A stretch of DNA of 64,000 bases, taken from assembly GCF_016097415.1 (NCBI RefSeq), contig NZ_JAEHGE010000001.1, forward strand, positions 3,607,213 to 3,671,212, in the 5' to 3' direction. The position numbers and the translations under genes are program-made. Source of the stretch: a sulfur-oxidizing endosymbiont of Gigantopelta aegis (GTDB taxonomy: Bacteria > Pseudomonadota > Gammaproteobacteria > GRL18). This document shows positions 18,416-28,318 of this stretch, one piece after another (positions within the stretch are counted from its first letter, which is position 1; each line of letters begins with the position of its first letter). The notes beneath the pieces are model-generated. The model did not search any database. It was not told the origin of the DNA and saw only the letters and a program-made list of their open reading frames with translations.

Positions 18416-18601
18416 AGCTAGTCGTTAGAGCTAGTCGTTAAAGAACCGTTTATTACTCAGGCGTAGGGTGGGCACGCTTTTTGTGCCCACGCTGATAGTG
18501 TGAAGAACCCTATTGGCTGCTTATACTCATGATACTCAGTCATGCCTCGCTGCGCCCTGAAAGAAGTGCCCTTAGGGTGCATTTCCAAGTATAATGGATA
18601 T
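18406..18601. repeat. Intergenic repeats downstream of der
   Basis: Three things lie here. A short tandem repeat, CGTTAGAGCTAGT, overlaps the end of der (18410-18440). A hairpin GTGGGCAC / GTGCCCAC follows at 18468-18490. Finally, 18524-18601 is an imperfect palindromic element whose core CCCTGAAAGAAGTGCCCTT through TTTCCAAGTAT recurs at 42595-42632. No gene is apparent up to 18818. Confidence 0.7.
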
Positions 18602-19308
18602 ATTACTCAGTCATGGTCATAAAGGTTGTGATTTGAGCAGCAATTATCGGCGTCGTGAACAATGTAAGCACAGCAGCATCTAACAAAGACTCAAAATAAT
18701 ACTTTTCGCACTGTTCTTCCACCCAAACTAAAAAAGTGAAAAAAATTGAATTATTTTTGAACTTTTTCACGATCTATCGATCAGATCAGTATACTCACAA
18801 TAAATTGAGAAACTGATATGCTCAAGCCACGACCACAATTGACAAAAAAGGCTGATTAAACCATTGGCCTCCTTAACTAAAACCAAAAAGCACTTGGGCT
18901 TTACCGCATTACGAATGGCTGTTACTTCTCATTTTCTGGCAATCAAAGACAATCGCCAACAAAACAAATGTGACTACAGCCAAACAGAGGCATTGATGAG
19001 TGCATTTGCCTGTATGTATTTTCAAGAGCCTTCCCTTGCACAGTTTCAGTTGCGAATGGAAGAAGAGCTTCATAAAAATAATTTACGAACCCTCTTTGGT
19101 GTTGAGAATATACCTCAAAACAGTCAACTGCGAAAGATACTTGATGCTGTGCCCAGTGAAGGGTTCGCCCCCATTTTTAAAGATTTGTTTGAACGTCTGA
19201 GACGGCACAAACATTTAGAAGATTATGCTATTTTTCCCAATATATTACTGTGCGTAATTGATGGCACCCAGTATCACAGTTCAAAAGACATTCATTGTGA
19301 ACAATGCC

Positions 19309-20681
19309 TGATGTGTCAACACTTTTCCGGACAGTTTTCTAAATATTTTTTGGCTGTTTCAAGTGATTTTTGTCATTTTGTATTTCCTATCATTTTAGTT
19401 TCTCATGTTAACTTTAAATAGATGAAGAGAAAGGGCTTTGCCCTCTGGAACGATAGAGCCGTTCCATTCACCCAAGGTATTTTCACAACGGTAATGATCC
19501 TGTTACAATATCTTCACGGCACAGGCTGAGGAGCCGATGGCCGTCAACGGTAATGGGCGGCATTTATGTCGCCTTTTACCCCTCTTCAATCAATCGATTT
19601 AAGCTATTTCCTGCTGTATTTCATAATCGACTGGTGACAAATAATCATTAGCCGAATCTCCCGATTATAAAATACCTCAATATATTCAAATATTGCCTGC
19701 TTTGCTTCTACTCTGGTTTTGAATCGACAATGGTGCGTCAATTCAGTTTTCAAACTATGAAAGAAGCTCTCTGATACAGCATTGTCCCAGCAATTTCCTT
19801 TGCGGCTCATAGACTGAATTATGTTATGATCCGACAATATTTTTCTATGACTATCAGAGGCATATTGGCTACCTCGGTCAGTATGCCAAAGCAATCCATC
19901 CATTGGTTTACGCTTCCATATGGCCATCAGTAAAGCATCATTGACTAGCTTGGCTTTCATTCGCTCATCCATCGACCAGCCAACAATTTGCCTAGAGAAT
20001 AAGTCAATGACAACCGCTAAATATAACCAGCCTTCCTTGGTGGCAATATAGGTAATATCACCCACATAGTAGCGATCAGGTTGAGAGACAGTAAACTCTC
20101 TTTCCAGTAAATTTGGAGATATACGCTTATTATGCTTGGAATTAGTCGTCGCTTTAAAGCGTCTCTTCGTTTTACAAAACAAACCGGCTTTTTTCATTAA
20201 TCGACCAATTCTCCGGCGGCTTATATGAACGCCTTTTTCAGCCAGTTTTCTTTTTAAGACGACGGGTTCCATAAGTCTTGCGACTGTCTTCAAACAGTTT
20301 TTTAGCTGCTCAGTAAGCGCTTCATTTTCTTTCTCTCTATCCGTTTTAGGAGAGCTAACCCAATCATAATAGCAACTACGGGAAACATCCATAAAACGGC
20401 ACAGAATCGTTACCGGGTAATCTTTAGCCTGATCAGTTATCCATGCGTACTTCACAAAGTTTCCCTTGCAAAGTACGCTGTGGCCTTTTTAATAAATCAC
20501 GCTCCTGAATCACTTTTGCCAATTCTTTTTTCAGACGTTTTACTTCATCATAAATGTGTTCATCACTTCTATTGGCTACCGTCTTCACCGGTTTGGAATA
20601 TTTACTGATCCAGGTATGTAGAGTATTTACATTAACACCTAGCTCCCTGGCAGTCTGGTCCGGTTACATATAGCCACATTA
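19309..20681 (-). mobile_element. IS3-family element, copy B, internally deleted (1373 bp)
   Basis: Both ends match copy A (TGATGTGTCAACAC at 19309; TATAGCCACATTA ending at 20681) and are flanked by GCC direct repeats (19306-19308 and 20682-20684). About 140 bp covering the orfA start is missing: CAGTCTG joins directly to GTCCGGTTA. The orfB end also lacks 7 bp (CCGAATCTCCCG instead of CCGAATGAAGTCGCTCCCG). The copy cannot make OrfA and is inactive on its own. Confidence 0.93.
19604..20455 (-). pseudogene. IS3-family OrfB, frameshifted at its C-terminus (copy B)
   Basis: A 283-residue frame, nearly identical to OrfB of copy A through the DDE core ([23 protein letters not shown]). A 7-bp deletion after VFYNRE shifts the frame so that it ends [17 protein letters not shown] instead of [21 protein letters not shown]. 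The middle region reads [11 protein letters not shown] rather than copy A's [11 protein letters not shown] because the A-runs differ by one base on each side of a G. Confidence 0.85.
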
Positions 20682-21695
20682 GCCTGCATAAAGAACATAA
20701 AAGCGGTGAAATCACTTACAGTCATGCCGTATTACAAGGTGCCATCATGCACCCAGATAAAAAACAAGTGTTACCAGTCATGCCTGAAGCCATCCAAAAT
20801 AAAGATGGTACAGAGAAACAAGACTGTGAGATCAATGCCAGCAAACGCTTCATTGCTCAATTGAAAAAAGACCACCCTCGCCAAGGCTTTGTTATCTGTG
20901 GTGATGGACTGATGTCACACCAACCGATGATTGAAACCATTAAAGATAATAAAATGCATTATCTTCTGGTGACCAAACCAGGTGATCATAAATATCTTTT
21001 CGAATGGCTCAATGACTTTACTGAATTGTCCTCATTTGAAACCATCGATGAGAAAGGTCGTACCCATCAGTATCGTTGGAAAAATGCAGTTCCATTACAT
21101 GGTGAAGCTGATGCCGTCACCGTTAACTTCCTTGAGTATCATCTCATCAATTCAGAAGGAAAGATCACCTATCGTAATAGCTGGGTGACTGACTTTCAAG
21201 TCAGTGAGCACAATATTATCCAACTGGTTCAGGCTGGGCGTTGTAGATGGAAGATTGAGAATGAGTGTTTTAACACGCTGAAAAATCAGGGCTATTCTAT
21301 AGAACATAATTATGGTCATGGTAAACAATATCTCAGCTATAACATGTACCTACTTACCTTGCTGGCCTTTTACTTTCATCAAATATTTGAGCTGACCGAT
21401 GGGGCTTATCAGGCCTGTCGAACTAAAGCAGGTTCTAAGCGGTATTTGTGGGAAATGTTCAGAGGGACTATTCAGTTTCTTGTCATGGATTCATGGGAGG
21501 AAATGATGGATTTGTATTTAAATCCAGATGACTACGAGGTAACGAAAACGAAAAAATCTTAAACCCAACCGTTTGAAGGAATGCACTTGAGTGTGTAGCT
21601 CGACCCGTGCCTGCCATTTAGTGGTGCAAACGTGAGCCACTCAAAGAAAGTGCCATAAATTTTTAAAAAGCATGAACTTGGCTAATTGATGAGGT

Positions 21696-22163
21696 TTAAG
21701 TGGGTTCACCGATTTTTGCTGTGATTTGAGCCGACGCCTTGCGTAAATTCAAACTCAGTAAACGGGCAATCCCTTTTAAAATTTTAATACCGACTTCAGG
21801 GTGTTTGTTTAATAAGGTATTAAAATCATCACGGCGTAAAATCAAAATAGTCGAGTTCTTACGCGCCCGTACGGTGGCGGAACGAGTTAGGCCATCGATC
21901 AGCGCCATTTCACCCAATGATGCACCTTCTGAAATAGTGGAAATAACCACTTCTTTATCATCCAGCGTTTTAACAATTTCCAGTTCACCTGCAGCAACAA
22001 AACTCAAAAAACTACCATGCTGGCCTTCTTTACAGACTAGACCGCCTATTTGTAATTCTTTTGGGAATAAGTATTGAGATAATACTTGAGTATCATCGGC
22101 ATCCAACTCATTGAAAATGGGTATTTCGGTAATGAGGTATTCAAGTTCTTTATTAATATTCAT
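21696..22163 (-). CDS. Cyclic-nucleotide-binding domain protein
   Basis: The 155-residue protein is a single cNMP-binding beta-roll: FLSFVAAGELEIVKTLDDKEV, then SEGASLGEMALIDGLTRSATVRARKNSTILIL, which matches the phosphate-binding cassette GEMALIDG-x-RSAT. There is no DNA-binding helix-turn-helix after it, so it is not a Crp-type regulator. Similar stand-alone domains act as nucleotide-responsive adaptors. Partner unknown. Its nearest neighbours are a transposon remnant and a small membrane ORF. Confidence 0.8.
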   Translation of the reverse strand: MNINKELEYLITEIPIFNELDADDTQVLSQYLFPKELQIGGLVCKEGQHGSFLSFVAAGELEIVKTLDDKEVVISTISEGASLGEMALIDGLTRSATVRARKNSTILILRRDDFNTLLNKHPEVGIKILKGIARLLSLNLRKASAQITAKIGEPT

Positions 22164-22197
22164 TGTTTTATATGCACTTTTATTGATGAGTTGATCG

Positions 22198-22325
22198 ATA
22201 TACCCGTGACACTTGGAAGTGCAGGCTTCGTTATTTTAATTTAAAGCCTCAATCATGTAGTACTTATACAATCAATCGGCCTTAAATCAAAATGCCTCGC
22301 TACATTTCCAAGTATCATGGGTATA
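22198..22325. repeat. Imperfect palindromic intergenic element
   Basis: ATATACCCGTGACACTTGGA (from 22198) is inversely repeated as TTTCCAAGTATCATGGGTAT (to 22325). The right arm matches similar arms at 18580-18601 and 42620-42642, and half of it occurs alone at 35889-35905, so it belongs to a dispersed repeat family. Confidence 0.65.
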
Positions 22326-22389
22326 CTGTACTAATAATAAAATAGATTCCCATATTAGCAAGCTTGCTTTGATGCTATTTGCATATTTA

Positions 22390-22450
22390 TGACTTTGGTC
22401 AAATAAATTGTCTTATTAATTGGTTATTATATCTGCAGATGTAGTATAAT
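22390..22450 (+). promoter_or_regulatory. Possible Crp/FNR-type site and promoter for the small ORF at 22514
   Basis: TGACTTTGGTCA (22390-22401) is an inverted repeat with the spacing of Crp/FNR-family sites. A TATAAT -10 (22445-22450) with a weak -35 TGGTTA (22421-22426, 18-bp spacer) lies downstream, which would place the palindrome near -61. All by eye. Confidence 0.35.
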
Positions 22451-22513
22451 TCTTACCTTGTAGTGTCTGTCCTACAAAAATAATTTTATTGTCTGTATTT
22501 GAGGTTTTTTTAA

Positions 22514-22645
22514 ATGATGATCTATTTAGTGGTAATCATATCGTTCATGGCGGGATTTTTATTAAGTGCTGTGATTGGGAGCAATCCAATTCGTGAAGAC
22601 GAAGAAATGCCTCTATTAGCGAAAGATTTTATTAATATAAAATAA
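22514..22645 (+). CDS. Small single-pass membrane protein (43 residues)
   Basis: An ORF too short for routine calls: MMIYLVVIISFMAGFLLSAV, then IGSNPIREDEEMPLLAKDFINIK. It has one hydrophobic helix of about 20 residues and a short acidic tail. GAGG lies 9 bases before the ATG and a plausible promoter lies upstream. The function is unknown. It converges with the cytochrome c gene at 22749. Confidence 0.55.
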   Translation: MMIYLVVIISFMAGFLLSAVIGSNPIREDEEMPLLAKDFINIK

Positions 22646-22681
22646 TTTTTTGCTTCTATATCTGTTTTAATAAGTAAAAAA

Positions 22682-22741
22682 TAGCTCTCCATGCTCATTT
22701 GCTCAGCACGAAGTGCTGCAAGCTGTCAAATGAGCATGGAG
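22682..22741 (-). terminator. Stem-loop terminator for the cytochrome c gene
   Basis: CTCCATGCTCATTTG (22687-22701) pairs perfectly with CAAATGAGCATGGAG (22727-22741), with an inner hairpin CAGCAC/GTGCTG. Read on the minus strand, AGCTATTTTTT follows the stem, supporting termination of the leftward cytochrome gene. Confidence 0.65.
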
Positions 22742-22748
22742 TAAAGGC

Positions 22749-23054
22749 TTATTTGTCTCCAGAGTGCTCCAGAGCATATAGGCTCACTGCTTTTAAGCTA
22801 TCCCCGGTAATATTTGGGAACTTAGGCATCATTAAACTACCCTCAGTAATTTTGCTCGCAATATAGTCAACATTTTTATTTTCGCTAGTCAGTTCATAAT
22901 GGATATTATCCTTACCCTCAATAGCTTTATGACAGTCTAAGCAAGCATTTTTAAAAATATCTTCACCACTCGCACCCGTTTCTGGGGCAAAGTCTTTACT
23001 ACAGCCTGCCAATAAGAGTGTGCTTGTTGCTACTGCTAATAATAATGTTTTCAT
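22749..23054 (-). CDS. Small monohaem cytochrome c lipoprotein
   Basis: The 101-residue protein has a lipoprotein signal peptide ending LLAGC (Cys18) and one haem site, CLDCH at 38-42. A candidate distal methionine is in SLMMPKFPNITGD. This is a class I cytochrome c of about 80 mature residues anchored in the periplasm or outer membrane. It resembles c5-type electron carriers. The electron donor and acceptor are unknown. Confidence 0.85.
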   Translation of the reverse strand: MKTLLLAVATSTLLLAGCSKDFAPETGASGEDIFKNACLDCHKAIEGKDNIHYELTSENKNVDYIASKITEGSLMMPKFPNITGDSLKAVSLYALEHSGDK

Positions 23055-23156
23055 TGAGTATCCTTGAGTTTTTAATAAGCCTTAGGACATTAATGTTGGT
23101 ATAATAGTTCATTTTTCAAGCAGACATTCGTAAATAAAGTAAGATTTAAGGTAATT

Positions 23157-24491
23157 ATGAGCGCTAACAAGATAGGTTTTATTAGTTTAGGCTGCCCCAA
23201 GGCTTTGGTTGATTCCGAGCAAATTCTGACGCGTTTGCGTGCAGAAGGCTATGATATCAGTGATTCTTATCAAAATGCTGATATGGTGGTGGTGAACACC
23301 TGCGGTTTTATTGATGATGCGGTAGAAGAGTCATTGGATGCCATTGGTGAGGCGCTGGCCGAAAATGGCAAAGTCATCGTGACCGGTTGCTTGGGCGGCA
23401 AGGGTGACATTGTTAAAGAAACTCACCCTGATGTATTAGCCGTGACCGGTCCTCATGCCCTGGAAGAAGTGATGCAGGCCGTACATGCGCATATTCCCCC
23501 TGATCATGATCCCTATACCAGTTTGATTCCTCAGGGTGGGGTTAAACTTACACCTCGACATTATGCCTATTTAAAGATTTCAGAAGGTTGTAATCATAGT
23601 TGTAGTTTTTGTATTATTCCTTCCTTACGGGGAAAATTAGTCAGTAGACCCATTGGCGATGTGTTGCAGGAAGCTGAAAATCTGGTTAATGCAGGCGTTA
23701 GGGAATTATTAGTGGTGTCTCAGGATACTTCCGCCTATGGTTTAGATACTAAGTATCAATTAGGTTTTCATCAAGGCAAGCCGGTTAAAACGCGTTTTAA
23801 AGAATTGGCAGCGGCTTTAGGTGAGATGGGAGTCTGGGTAAGAATGCATTATGTTTATCCCTATCCTCACGTGGATGATGTCATTCCCTTAATGGCGGAA
23901 GGTAAAATCCTGCCTTATCTGGATATTCCATTACAACATTCTTCACCGAGTGTGCTTAAGGCAATGAAACGCCCGGCCAATAGTGAAAATATGCTCAAAC
24001 GCATTGCTTTTTGGCGGGAGATTTGTCCTGATATTACTTTGCGTAGTACCTTTATTGTCGGTTTCCCCGGTGAAACAGAGCAGGATTTTGAGGATTTATT
24101 GGCTTTTACCCAAGCAATTCAATTTGATCGTGTCGGTGCGTTTAAGTATTCTGCGGTTGATGGTGCTGATGCCAATGCATTGCCTGATCATGTCCCTGAA
24201 GCGGTTAAAGAGGAGCGTCTGGAACGTTTAATGGCAGTGCAGTCTGAAATCAGCTTTAAGAAGTTGCAGGCTAAAGTCGGTCGGACGATGAAGGTGATTA
24301 TTGATAGTATTGATGACAAGGGATTAATCGCCCGTAGCGCATCTGATGCGCCGGAAGTTGATGGACTAGTGTTTGTCGATCCTTTAGAGGATGATCAAAT
24401 TGAGCAAGCGGCAGACCTGAATCCAGGGGATTTTATTGATGTTGAAATCATTGATAATAGTGAACATGATTTGTTTGCGCGCTTGGTGTAA
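23157..24491 (+). CDS. rimO: Ribosomal protein uS12 methylthiotransferase RimO
   Basis: RimO is a radical-SAM enzyme with two [4Fe-4S] clusters that adds a methylthio group to Asp89 of ribosomal protein S12. The 444-residue protein shows the N-terminal cluster domain ([33 protein letters not shown]), the radical-SAM motif GCNHSCSFC and a C-terminal TRAM domain. [13 protein letters not shown] separates RimO from MiaB. The gene ends 3 bp before cmoA, suggesting co-transcription. Confidence 0.96.
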   Translation: MSANKIGFISLGCPKALVDSEQILTRLRAEGYDISDSYQNADMVVVNTCGFIDDAVEESLDAIGEALAENGKVIVTGCLGGKGDIVKETHPDVLAVTGPHALEEVMQAVHAHIPPDHDPYTSLIPQGGVKLTPRHYAYLKISEGCNHSCSFCIIPSLRGKLVSRPIGDVLQEAENLVNAGVRELLVVSQDTSAYGLDTKYQLGFHQGKPVKTRFKELAAALGEMGVWVRMHYVYPYPHVDDVIPLMAEGKILPYLDIPLQHSSPSVLKAMKRPANSENMLKRIAFWREICPDITLRSTFIVGFPGETEQDFEDLLAFTQAIQFDRVGAFKYSAVDGADANALPDHVPEAVKEERLERLMAVQSEISFKKLQAKVGRTMKVIIDSIDDKGLIARSASDAPEVDGLVFVDPLEDDQIEQAADLNPGDFIDVEIIDNSEHDLFARLV

Positions 24492-24494
24492 TAA

Positions 24495-25253
24495 ATGACG
24501 CTAGGGCGTGATACACTGTTTTCCAGTCCACTGGATAAATTGGTTGATTTTAATTTTGACGAAAAAGTAGCCAGTGTATTTCCGGATATGATCAATCGTT
24601 CTGTGCCGGGTTATGCGAGTATCGTGGCAATGAGTGGTGTTTTGTCGGCTGAGTTTTATCAACATCATAGCAATTGCTATGATCTGGGCTGCTCATTAGG
24701 TGCATCGGCTTTATCAATGGCCAAGGCATTACAGGCTCGCTTTAGCGATGAACAACGTTCAGCTATTATTGCAGTGGATAATTCCACCGCAATGTTAGCT
24801 AAGGCAAAGTCTTTATTACAACAAAGTGATCCGGATTCAGCGTATAGCAAAGCCATTGATTTTATCTGTGCTGATGTGAATGACATCGTTATAGAAAATG
24901 CCTCGGTGGTGGTAATGAATTTTACCTTGCAGTTTATTGAGCCACAGCAACGGAAAAATTTATTGGCAAGGATTTATCAGGGGATGAAGCCGGGCGGTAT
25001 TTTGATTTTGTCAGAAAAGCTCAACTATAGTGATGCTGAGCAGCAAAAACTACTGATTGATATGCACCATTTTTTTAAAAAAGCCAATGGCTATAGTGAT
25101 TTAGAAATCAGTCAAAAGCGACAAACATTGGAAAATGTATTGCTACCGGAAACTTTAGCACAGCATAAACAGCGTTTAAATGATGTTGGCTTTAAACAAA
25201 CTGAACAATGGTTCCAATGTTTTAATTTTTCATCTATTATTGCTATAAAATAA
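24495..25253 (+). CDS. cmoA: Carboxy-SAM synthase CmoA
   Basis: CmoA makes carboxy-S-adenosylmethionine from SAM and prephenate for the cmo5U34 tRNA wobble modification. The 252-residue protein has DTLFSSPLDKLVDFNFDEKVASVFPDM-type start, the SAM loop YDLGCSLGASAL, and NFTLQFIEPQQRKNLL. It starts 3 bp after rimO and is followed by cmoB. Confidence 0.95.
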   Translation: MTLGRDTLFSSPLDKLVDFNFDEKVASVFPDMINRSVPGYASIVAMSGVLSAEFYQHHSNCYDLGCSLGASALSMAKALQARFSDEQRSAIIAVDNSTAMLAKAKSLLQQSDPDSAYSKAIDFICADVNDIVIENASVVVMNFTLQFIEPQQRKNLLARIYQGMKPGGILILSEKLNYSDAEQQKLLIDMHHFFKKANGYSDLEISQKRQTLENVLLPETLAQHKQRLNDVGFKQTEQWFQCFNFSSIIAIK

Positions 25254-25299
25254 TCTAAATTTAGCGTTTCCCAAATAATAATATACTCACTTCGACACT

Positions 25300-26265
25300 A
25301 TGCTTGAATACACTGCTTTATACCAATCCATGCAAGATACGGCCTTAGAAAAATGGGCTGAAACCTTGCCCGATCAAATTGCGCAATTAGAACCCTCGAC
25401 TCATGGTGATTTTAATCGCTGGCGTCAGGCTTTGAATGATTTGCCTGCTGTGACTCAATGTCATGTTGATTTTAATTCAGACACCTTGCAAATACGCAGT
25501 GAAAATGCACTTGATGGGGAATTGTTAGAAACAACCTTAAAGCAGCTAAGCCCTTGGCGTAAAGGCCCTTATCAAATTAATGATTGTTTAATCGATACAG
25601 AATGGCATTCTGATTGGAAGTGGAATCGTATCGTTGAACATATATCGCCGTTAAAAAATCGTCTGGTATTGGATATTGGTTGTGGCAATGGCTATCATTG
25701 CTGGCGTATGCATGGTGAACAGGCACGATTGGTGATTGGTATCGATCCTTCCTGGTTATTTTGGATGCAGTTTCAGGCGCTGAAACATTTTATTGGTGAT
25801 AAGCCTGTGCACTTACTTCCCTTTGGCATAGAACAATTGCCTACCAATCTGCATGCCTTTGATACAGTATTTTCTATGGGGGTGTTTTATCATCGTCGTT
25901 CGCCGATTGATCACCTGCAACAACTCAAAGCTACGTTGCGCAAAGGGGGAGAGTTGGTGCTGGAAACCTTGATTATTGATGGTCATTTGGGTGAAACTTT
26001 AGTGCCGGATGATCGCTATGCTAAAATGCGTAATGTATGGTTTTTACCCAGCGTTGCAACGATGACGCAATGGTTACAACGGTGTGGATTTGAAAATGTG
26101 CAAGTGGTTGATATCAATCAAACCGCTATTGAAGAACAGCGCAGCACTTCTTGGATGCCTTATGAGTCATTACAAGATTTTCTTGATCCAGAGGACAAAA
26201 ACAAAACAATCGAAGGCTATCCAGCCCCCAAACGGGCAACGTTTATTGCTCAAAAACCGTTTTAA
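25300..26265 (+). CDS. cmoB: tRNA U34 carboxymethyltransferase CmoB
   Basis: CmoB transfers the carboxymethyl group from carboxy-SAM to 5-hydroxyuridine at tRNA position 34. The 321-residue protein has WRKGPYQINDCLIDTEWHSDWKW, the SAM motif VLDIGCGNGYHCWRM, and VFSMGVFYHRRSPIDHL, all typical of CmoB. It follows cmoA by 46 bp. Confidence 0.96.
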   Translation: MLEYTALYQSMQDTALEKWAETLPDQIAQLEPSTHGDFNRWRQALNDLPAVTQCHVDFNSDTLQIRSENALDGELLETTLKQLSPWRKGPYQINDCLIDTEWHSDWKWNRIVEHISPLKNRLVLDIGCGNGYHCWRMHGEQARLVIGIDPSWLFWMQFQALKHFIGDKPVHLLPFGIEQLPTNLHAFDTVFSMGVFYHRRSPIDHLQQLKATLRKGGELVLETLIIDGHLGETLVPDDRYAKMRNVWFLPSVATMTQWLQRCGFENVQVVDINQTAIEEQRSTSWMPYESLQDFLDPEDKNKTIEGYPAPKRATFIAQKPF

Positions 26266-26322
26266 AACGACTCAATATAAATGCATAAGACGAGAAACTA
26301 CCACTAATGAGTAAAAACAACT

Positions 26323-26640
26323 ATGAGTAAAAAACAGGCAGTCCATCAAGCGCCAGTCTATGTTGGAGAAAGTAAAATTCATGGCAAGGGCTTATTTGCT
26401 GCACGGGATATCAAAAAAGGTGAGCTATTGGGCGAGTTTAAATGTCAACCGACCAAAAAAGATGGGGCTCATGTCATATGGATGGCAGAAGATCGAGCCT
26501 ATAAAGTATTAGATGATTTTAAATACATTAATCATGATGATCGGGCCAATGCCGCTTATTATGATGATTTTACCGTCATGGCAATCAAAAAAATAAAAAA
26601 AGATGATGAAATTACCCACTATTATGGACAAGATTGGTAA
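26323..26640 (+). CDS. Minimal SET-domain protein, putative lysine methyltransferase
   Basis: The 105-residue protein is almost only a SET domain: VYVGESKIHGKGLFAARDIKKGELLG at the start, YINHDDRANAAYYDD (the NH-S/D-x-N pseudoknot motif) and DDEITHYYGQDW, which supplies the catalytic-tyrosine region. SET domains methylate protein lysines with SAM. It lacks the pre- and post-SET zinc regions, as bacterial minimal SETs do. The substrate is unknown; it sits 57 bp after cmoB and may share its transcript. Confidence 0.82.
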   Translation: MSKKQAVHQAPVYVGESKIHGKGLFAARDIKKGELLGEFKCQPTKKDGAHVIWMAEDRAYKVLDDFKYINHDDRANAAYYDDFTVMAIKKIKKDDEITHYYGQDW

Positions 26641-26666
26641 TAAGGACTCATTATTAAGCCCTATTT

Positions 26667-26854
26667 AACCTGAGTTCTGGATAATAATTTACGGTATTGT
26701 TTAGTTAGCACTATTGTGATGCGCTTCGTTCCTCAGCAGCATCCTACTGTTTTACAATACATTACTTGCAGACAAGCGTAGGGTGCTGCTGAGGAACGAA
26801 GCGCACCGCCATGTAAGTTAACTTGCTCGTATGTATTATCCAGAATTCAGGTTA
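26667..26854. repeat. Nested palindromic element (188 bp)
   Basis: The outer arms AACCTGAGTTCTGGATAATA (26667) and TATTATCCAGAATTCAGGTT (ending 26854) differ at one position. Inside them a second inverted repeat is found: GCGCTTCGTTCCTCAGCAGC (about 26720) with CTGCTGAGGAACGAAGCGC (about 26787), flanking a short AT-rich loop. It fills the gap between the SET gene and the chemoreceptor. Confidence 0.85.
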
Positions 26855-27568
26855 TTTATTAATATTTACTCTCTTCTTTGACTTTTAGCAATGAAAAACT
26901 AAACTATAATCTAATACTACCGATATATCATAGTTATAGCGAATCAGTTTTCTTTCTTTGCTTCCCGGGGGAGCGTTTTTGATGCTAAAAGCCATATTTA
27001 CCAAACTTTTATTGAATACTACGGTTAAATCGAAGCTGCGATTTAGTTTTGTGTTTTTTTTATTGGTCATTTTATTGGGTAGTGGTTCCTTTATTTATAA
27101 TGGTTATACCCAAAAAGCGGTCATTATTGATGTGACTCAGAAGGGGGCGCCAATTATTGCTCACCTGCAAAGTATTCGTGAAGGCATTTCTGAATTATCC
27201 GCATCCAGCGGTCTTTATCTCCTGACTCGGGAAAAAAATTATCAAGATGTTTATCAAAAGGCATTAAGTGCCTTAAAAACACACATCACATCACTGGATG
27301 AGCATAAAGCCAGTTATCCTGAAATGGTGCAGTCGTTGGTCAAAATTACTGAGAAACTGAATGTACTGGATAAAAGTTTTGTTAATGTGATGAGAATTGG
27401 TGCAGATGATAATCTGAACAAACCGGCATTATTAATTGCCGGTCAAAAAGTGGGGCCGATCATTAATCAAATGTTACAAATCACTGTAAACGTCAATTAA
27501 AACCCACGTTCACAATAAGCTTCAGTTAGCTCAAACTATGATCTTCAATTCGTAATTTGGAGATACAA

Positions 27569-27892
27569 ATGAGCAACCATTCAAAAGATGCTTCGATGAA
27601 GCAACACATAGAGGCCTGCCAAGCCAGTAACTTAAGCCAGGCAGTTTATTGTCAACAACATAAGATACCCTCTCATATTTTTAGCTATTATCGAAAGAAG
27701 TTGGGTTATGTTAGCTCATCAAAACAGGTCAACACCAACAATCAACTCATTCCCATTAATTTACTGGCCAATTCCCCCACAAGCAATGCAATTAAAGTAA
27801 GCCATACCAATGGTTTCAGTTTGGAAATCAATTCTGATACGAACCTGAATCAGCTCAAGTCCATTCTGGATTTGCTCAGGACTGTTTCATGA
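27569..27892 (+). CDS. tnpA: IS66 accessory protein TnpA
   Basis: About 107 residues from ATG 27569 (MSNHSKDASMKQHIEACQAS), with LSQAVYCQQHKIPSHIFSYYRKKLG, the helix-turn-helix-like core of IS66 OrfA proteins. TTTGGAG precedes the start. Its end overlaps tnpB (ATGATAA), typical coupling in IS66. Confidence 0.85.
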   Translation: MSNHSKDASMKQHIEACQASNLSQAVYCQQHKIPSHIFSYYRKKLGYVSSSKQVNTNNQLIPINLLANSPTSNAIKVSHTNGFSLEINSDTNLNQLKSILDLLRTVS

Positions 27893-28243
27893 TAACGGGC
27901 ATCACAGTCAATCAGGTTTATCTGGTTTCTGGTGTTACCGATATGAGAAAAGCAACCAATGGGCTATCACTGATTGTCTCAGAGCAATTGGAACACAATC
28001 CCTTTGATGGCAGTGTCTTTGTTTTTGTAATCGTCAGCGAGATAAACTTAAAATACTGTACTGGGAGCGTAATGGTTTCTGGCTTTACTATCGTACACTT
28101 GAAAAGGGAAATTCCAGTGGCCGATGGAAAAAGAACAACCCACTCTTTCGTTAACACTGAGAGAATTACAGTGGTTACTGGATGGTTTATCTTGCACACA
28201 ACACCATGCTCACCCTGAAATTCATGGTCTGGAAAACAACTAA
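27889..28243 (+). pseudogene. tnpB: IS66 TnpB with two single-base deletions
   Basis: The start is normal ([37 protein letters not shown]) but after that the family's continuation is found in other frames: [27 protein letters not shown], then [25 protein letters not shown]. One T is missing from the T-run near 28026 and one A near 28109. The frame as read stops at 28218; the native stop is at 28243. This copy probably lacks functional TnpB. Confidence 0.85.
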
Positions 28244-28318
28244 AAAAAGTCCCTTTAGATGCGCATTAAACAGAATAAATACAAGCATTTAACGCTCATT
28301 TTTAGTATAATATAACGC

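Larger units (their letters stand above)
18818..21562 (+). pseudogene. DDE transposase gene, frameshifted near its start and split by IS3-family copy B
   Basis: The N-terminal part (open from 18864) reads LTKTKKHLGFTALRMAVTSH and includes DYSQTEALMSAFACMYF and LLCVIDGTQYHSSKDIHCEQC. After the IS the frame resumes with HKSGEITYSHAVLQGAIMHPDKKQVLPVMPE, DCEINASKRF, GDGLMSHQP and CRWKIENECFNTLKNQGYSIEHNYGHG. Joining 19308 to 20685 restores one 440-residue frame. A better start is ATG 18818 (MLKPRPQLTKKAD), joined by removing one T near 18856. The protein resembles IS4-like/ISNCY-type DDE transposases; I cannot fix the family or its terminal repeats. Confidence 0.85.

Noticed and set aside
26958..26981. 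TTG start for the chemoreceptor
   Set aside because: The GGGGGAG ribosome site is placed for the ATG at 26982, so the TTG would lie upstream of it.
27918..28199. Minus-strand frame inside IS66 tnpB
   Set aside because: Shadow of the frameshifted tnpB; no ribosome site and no family match.
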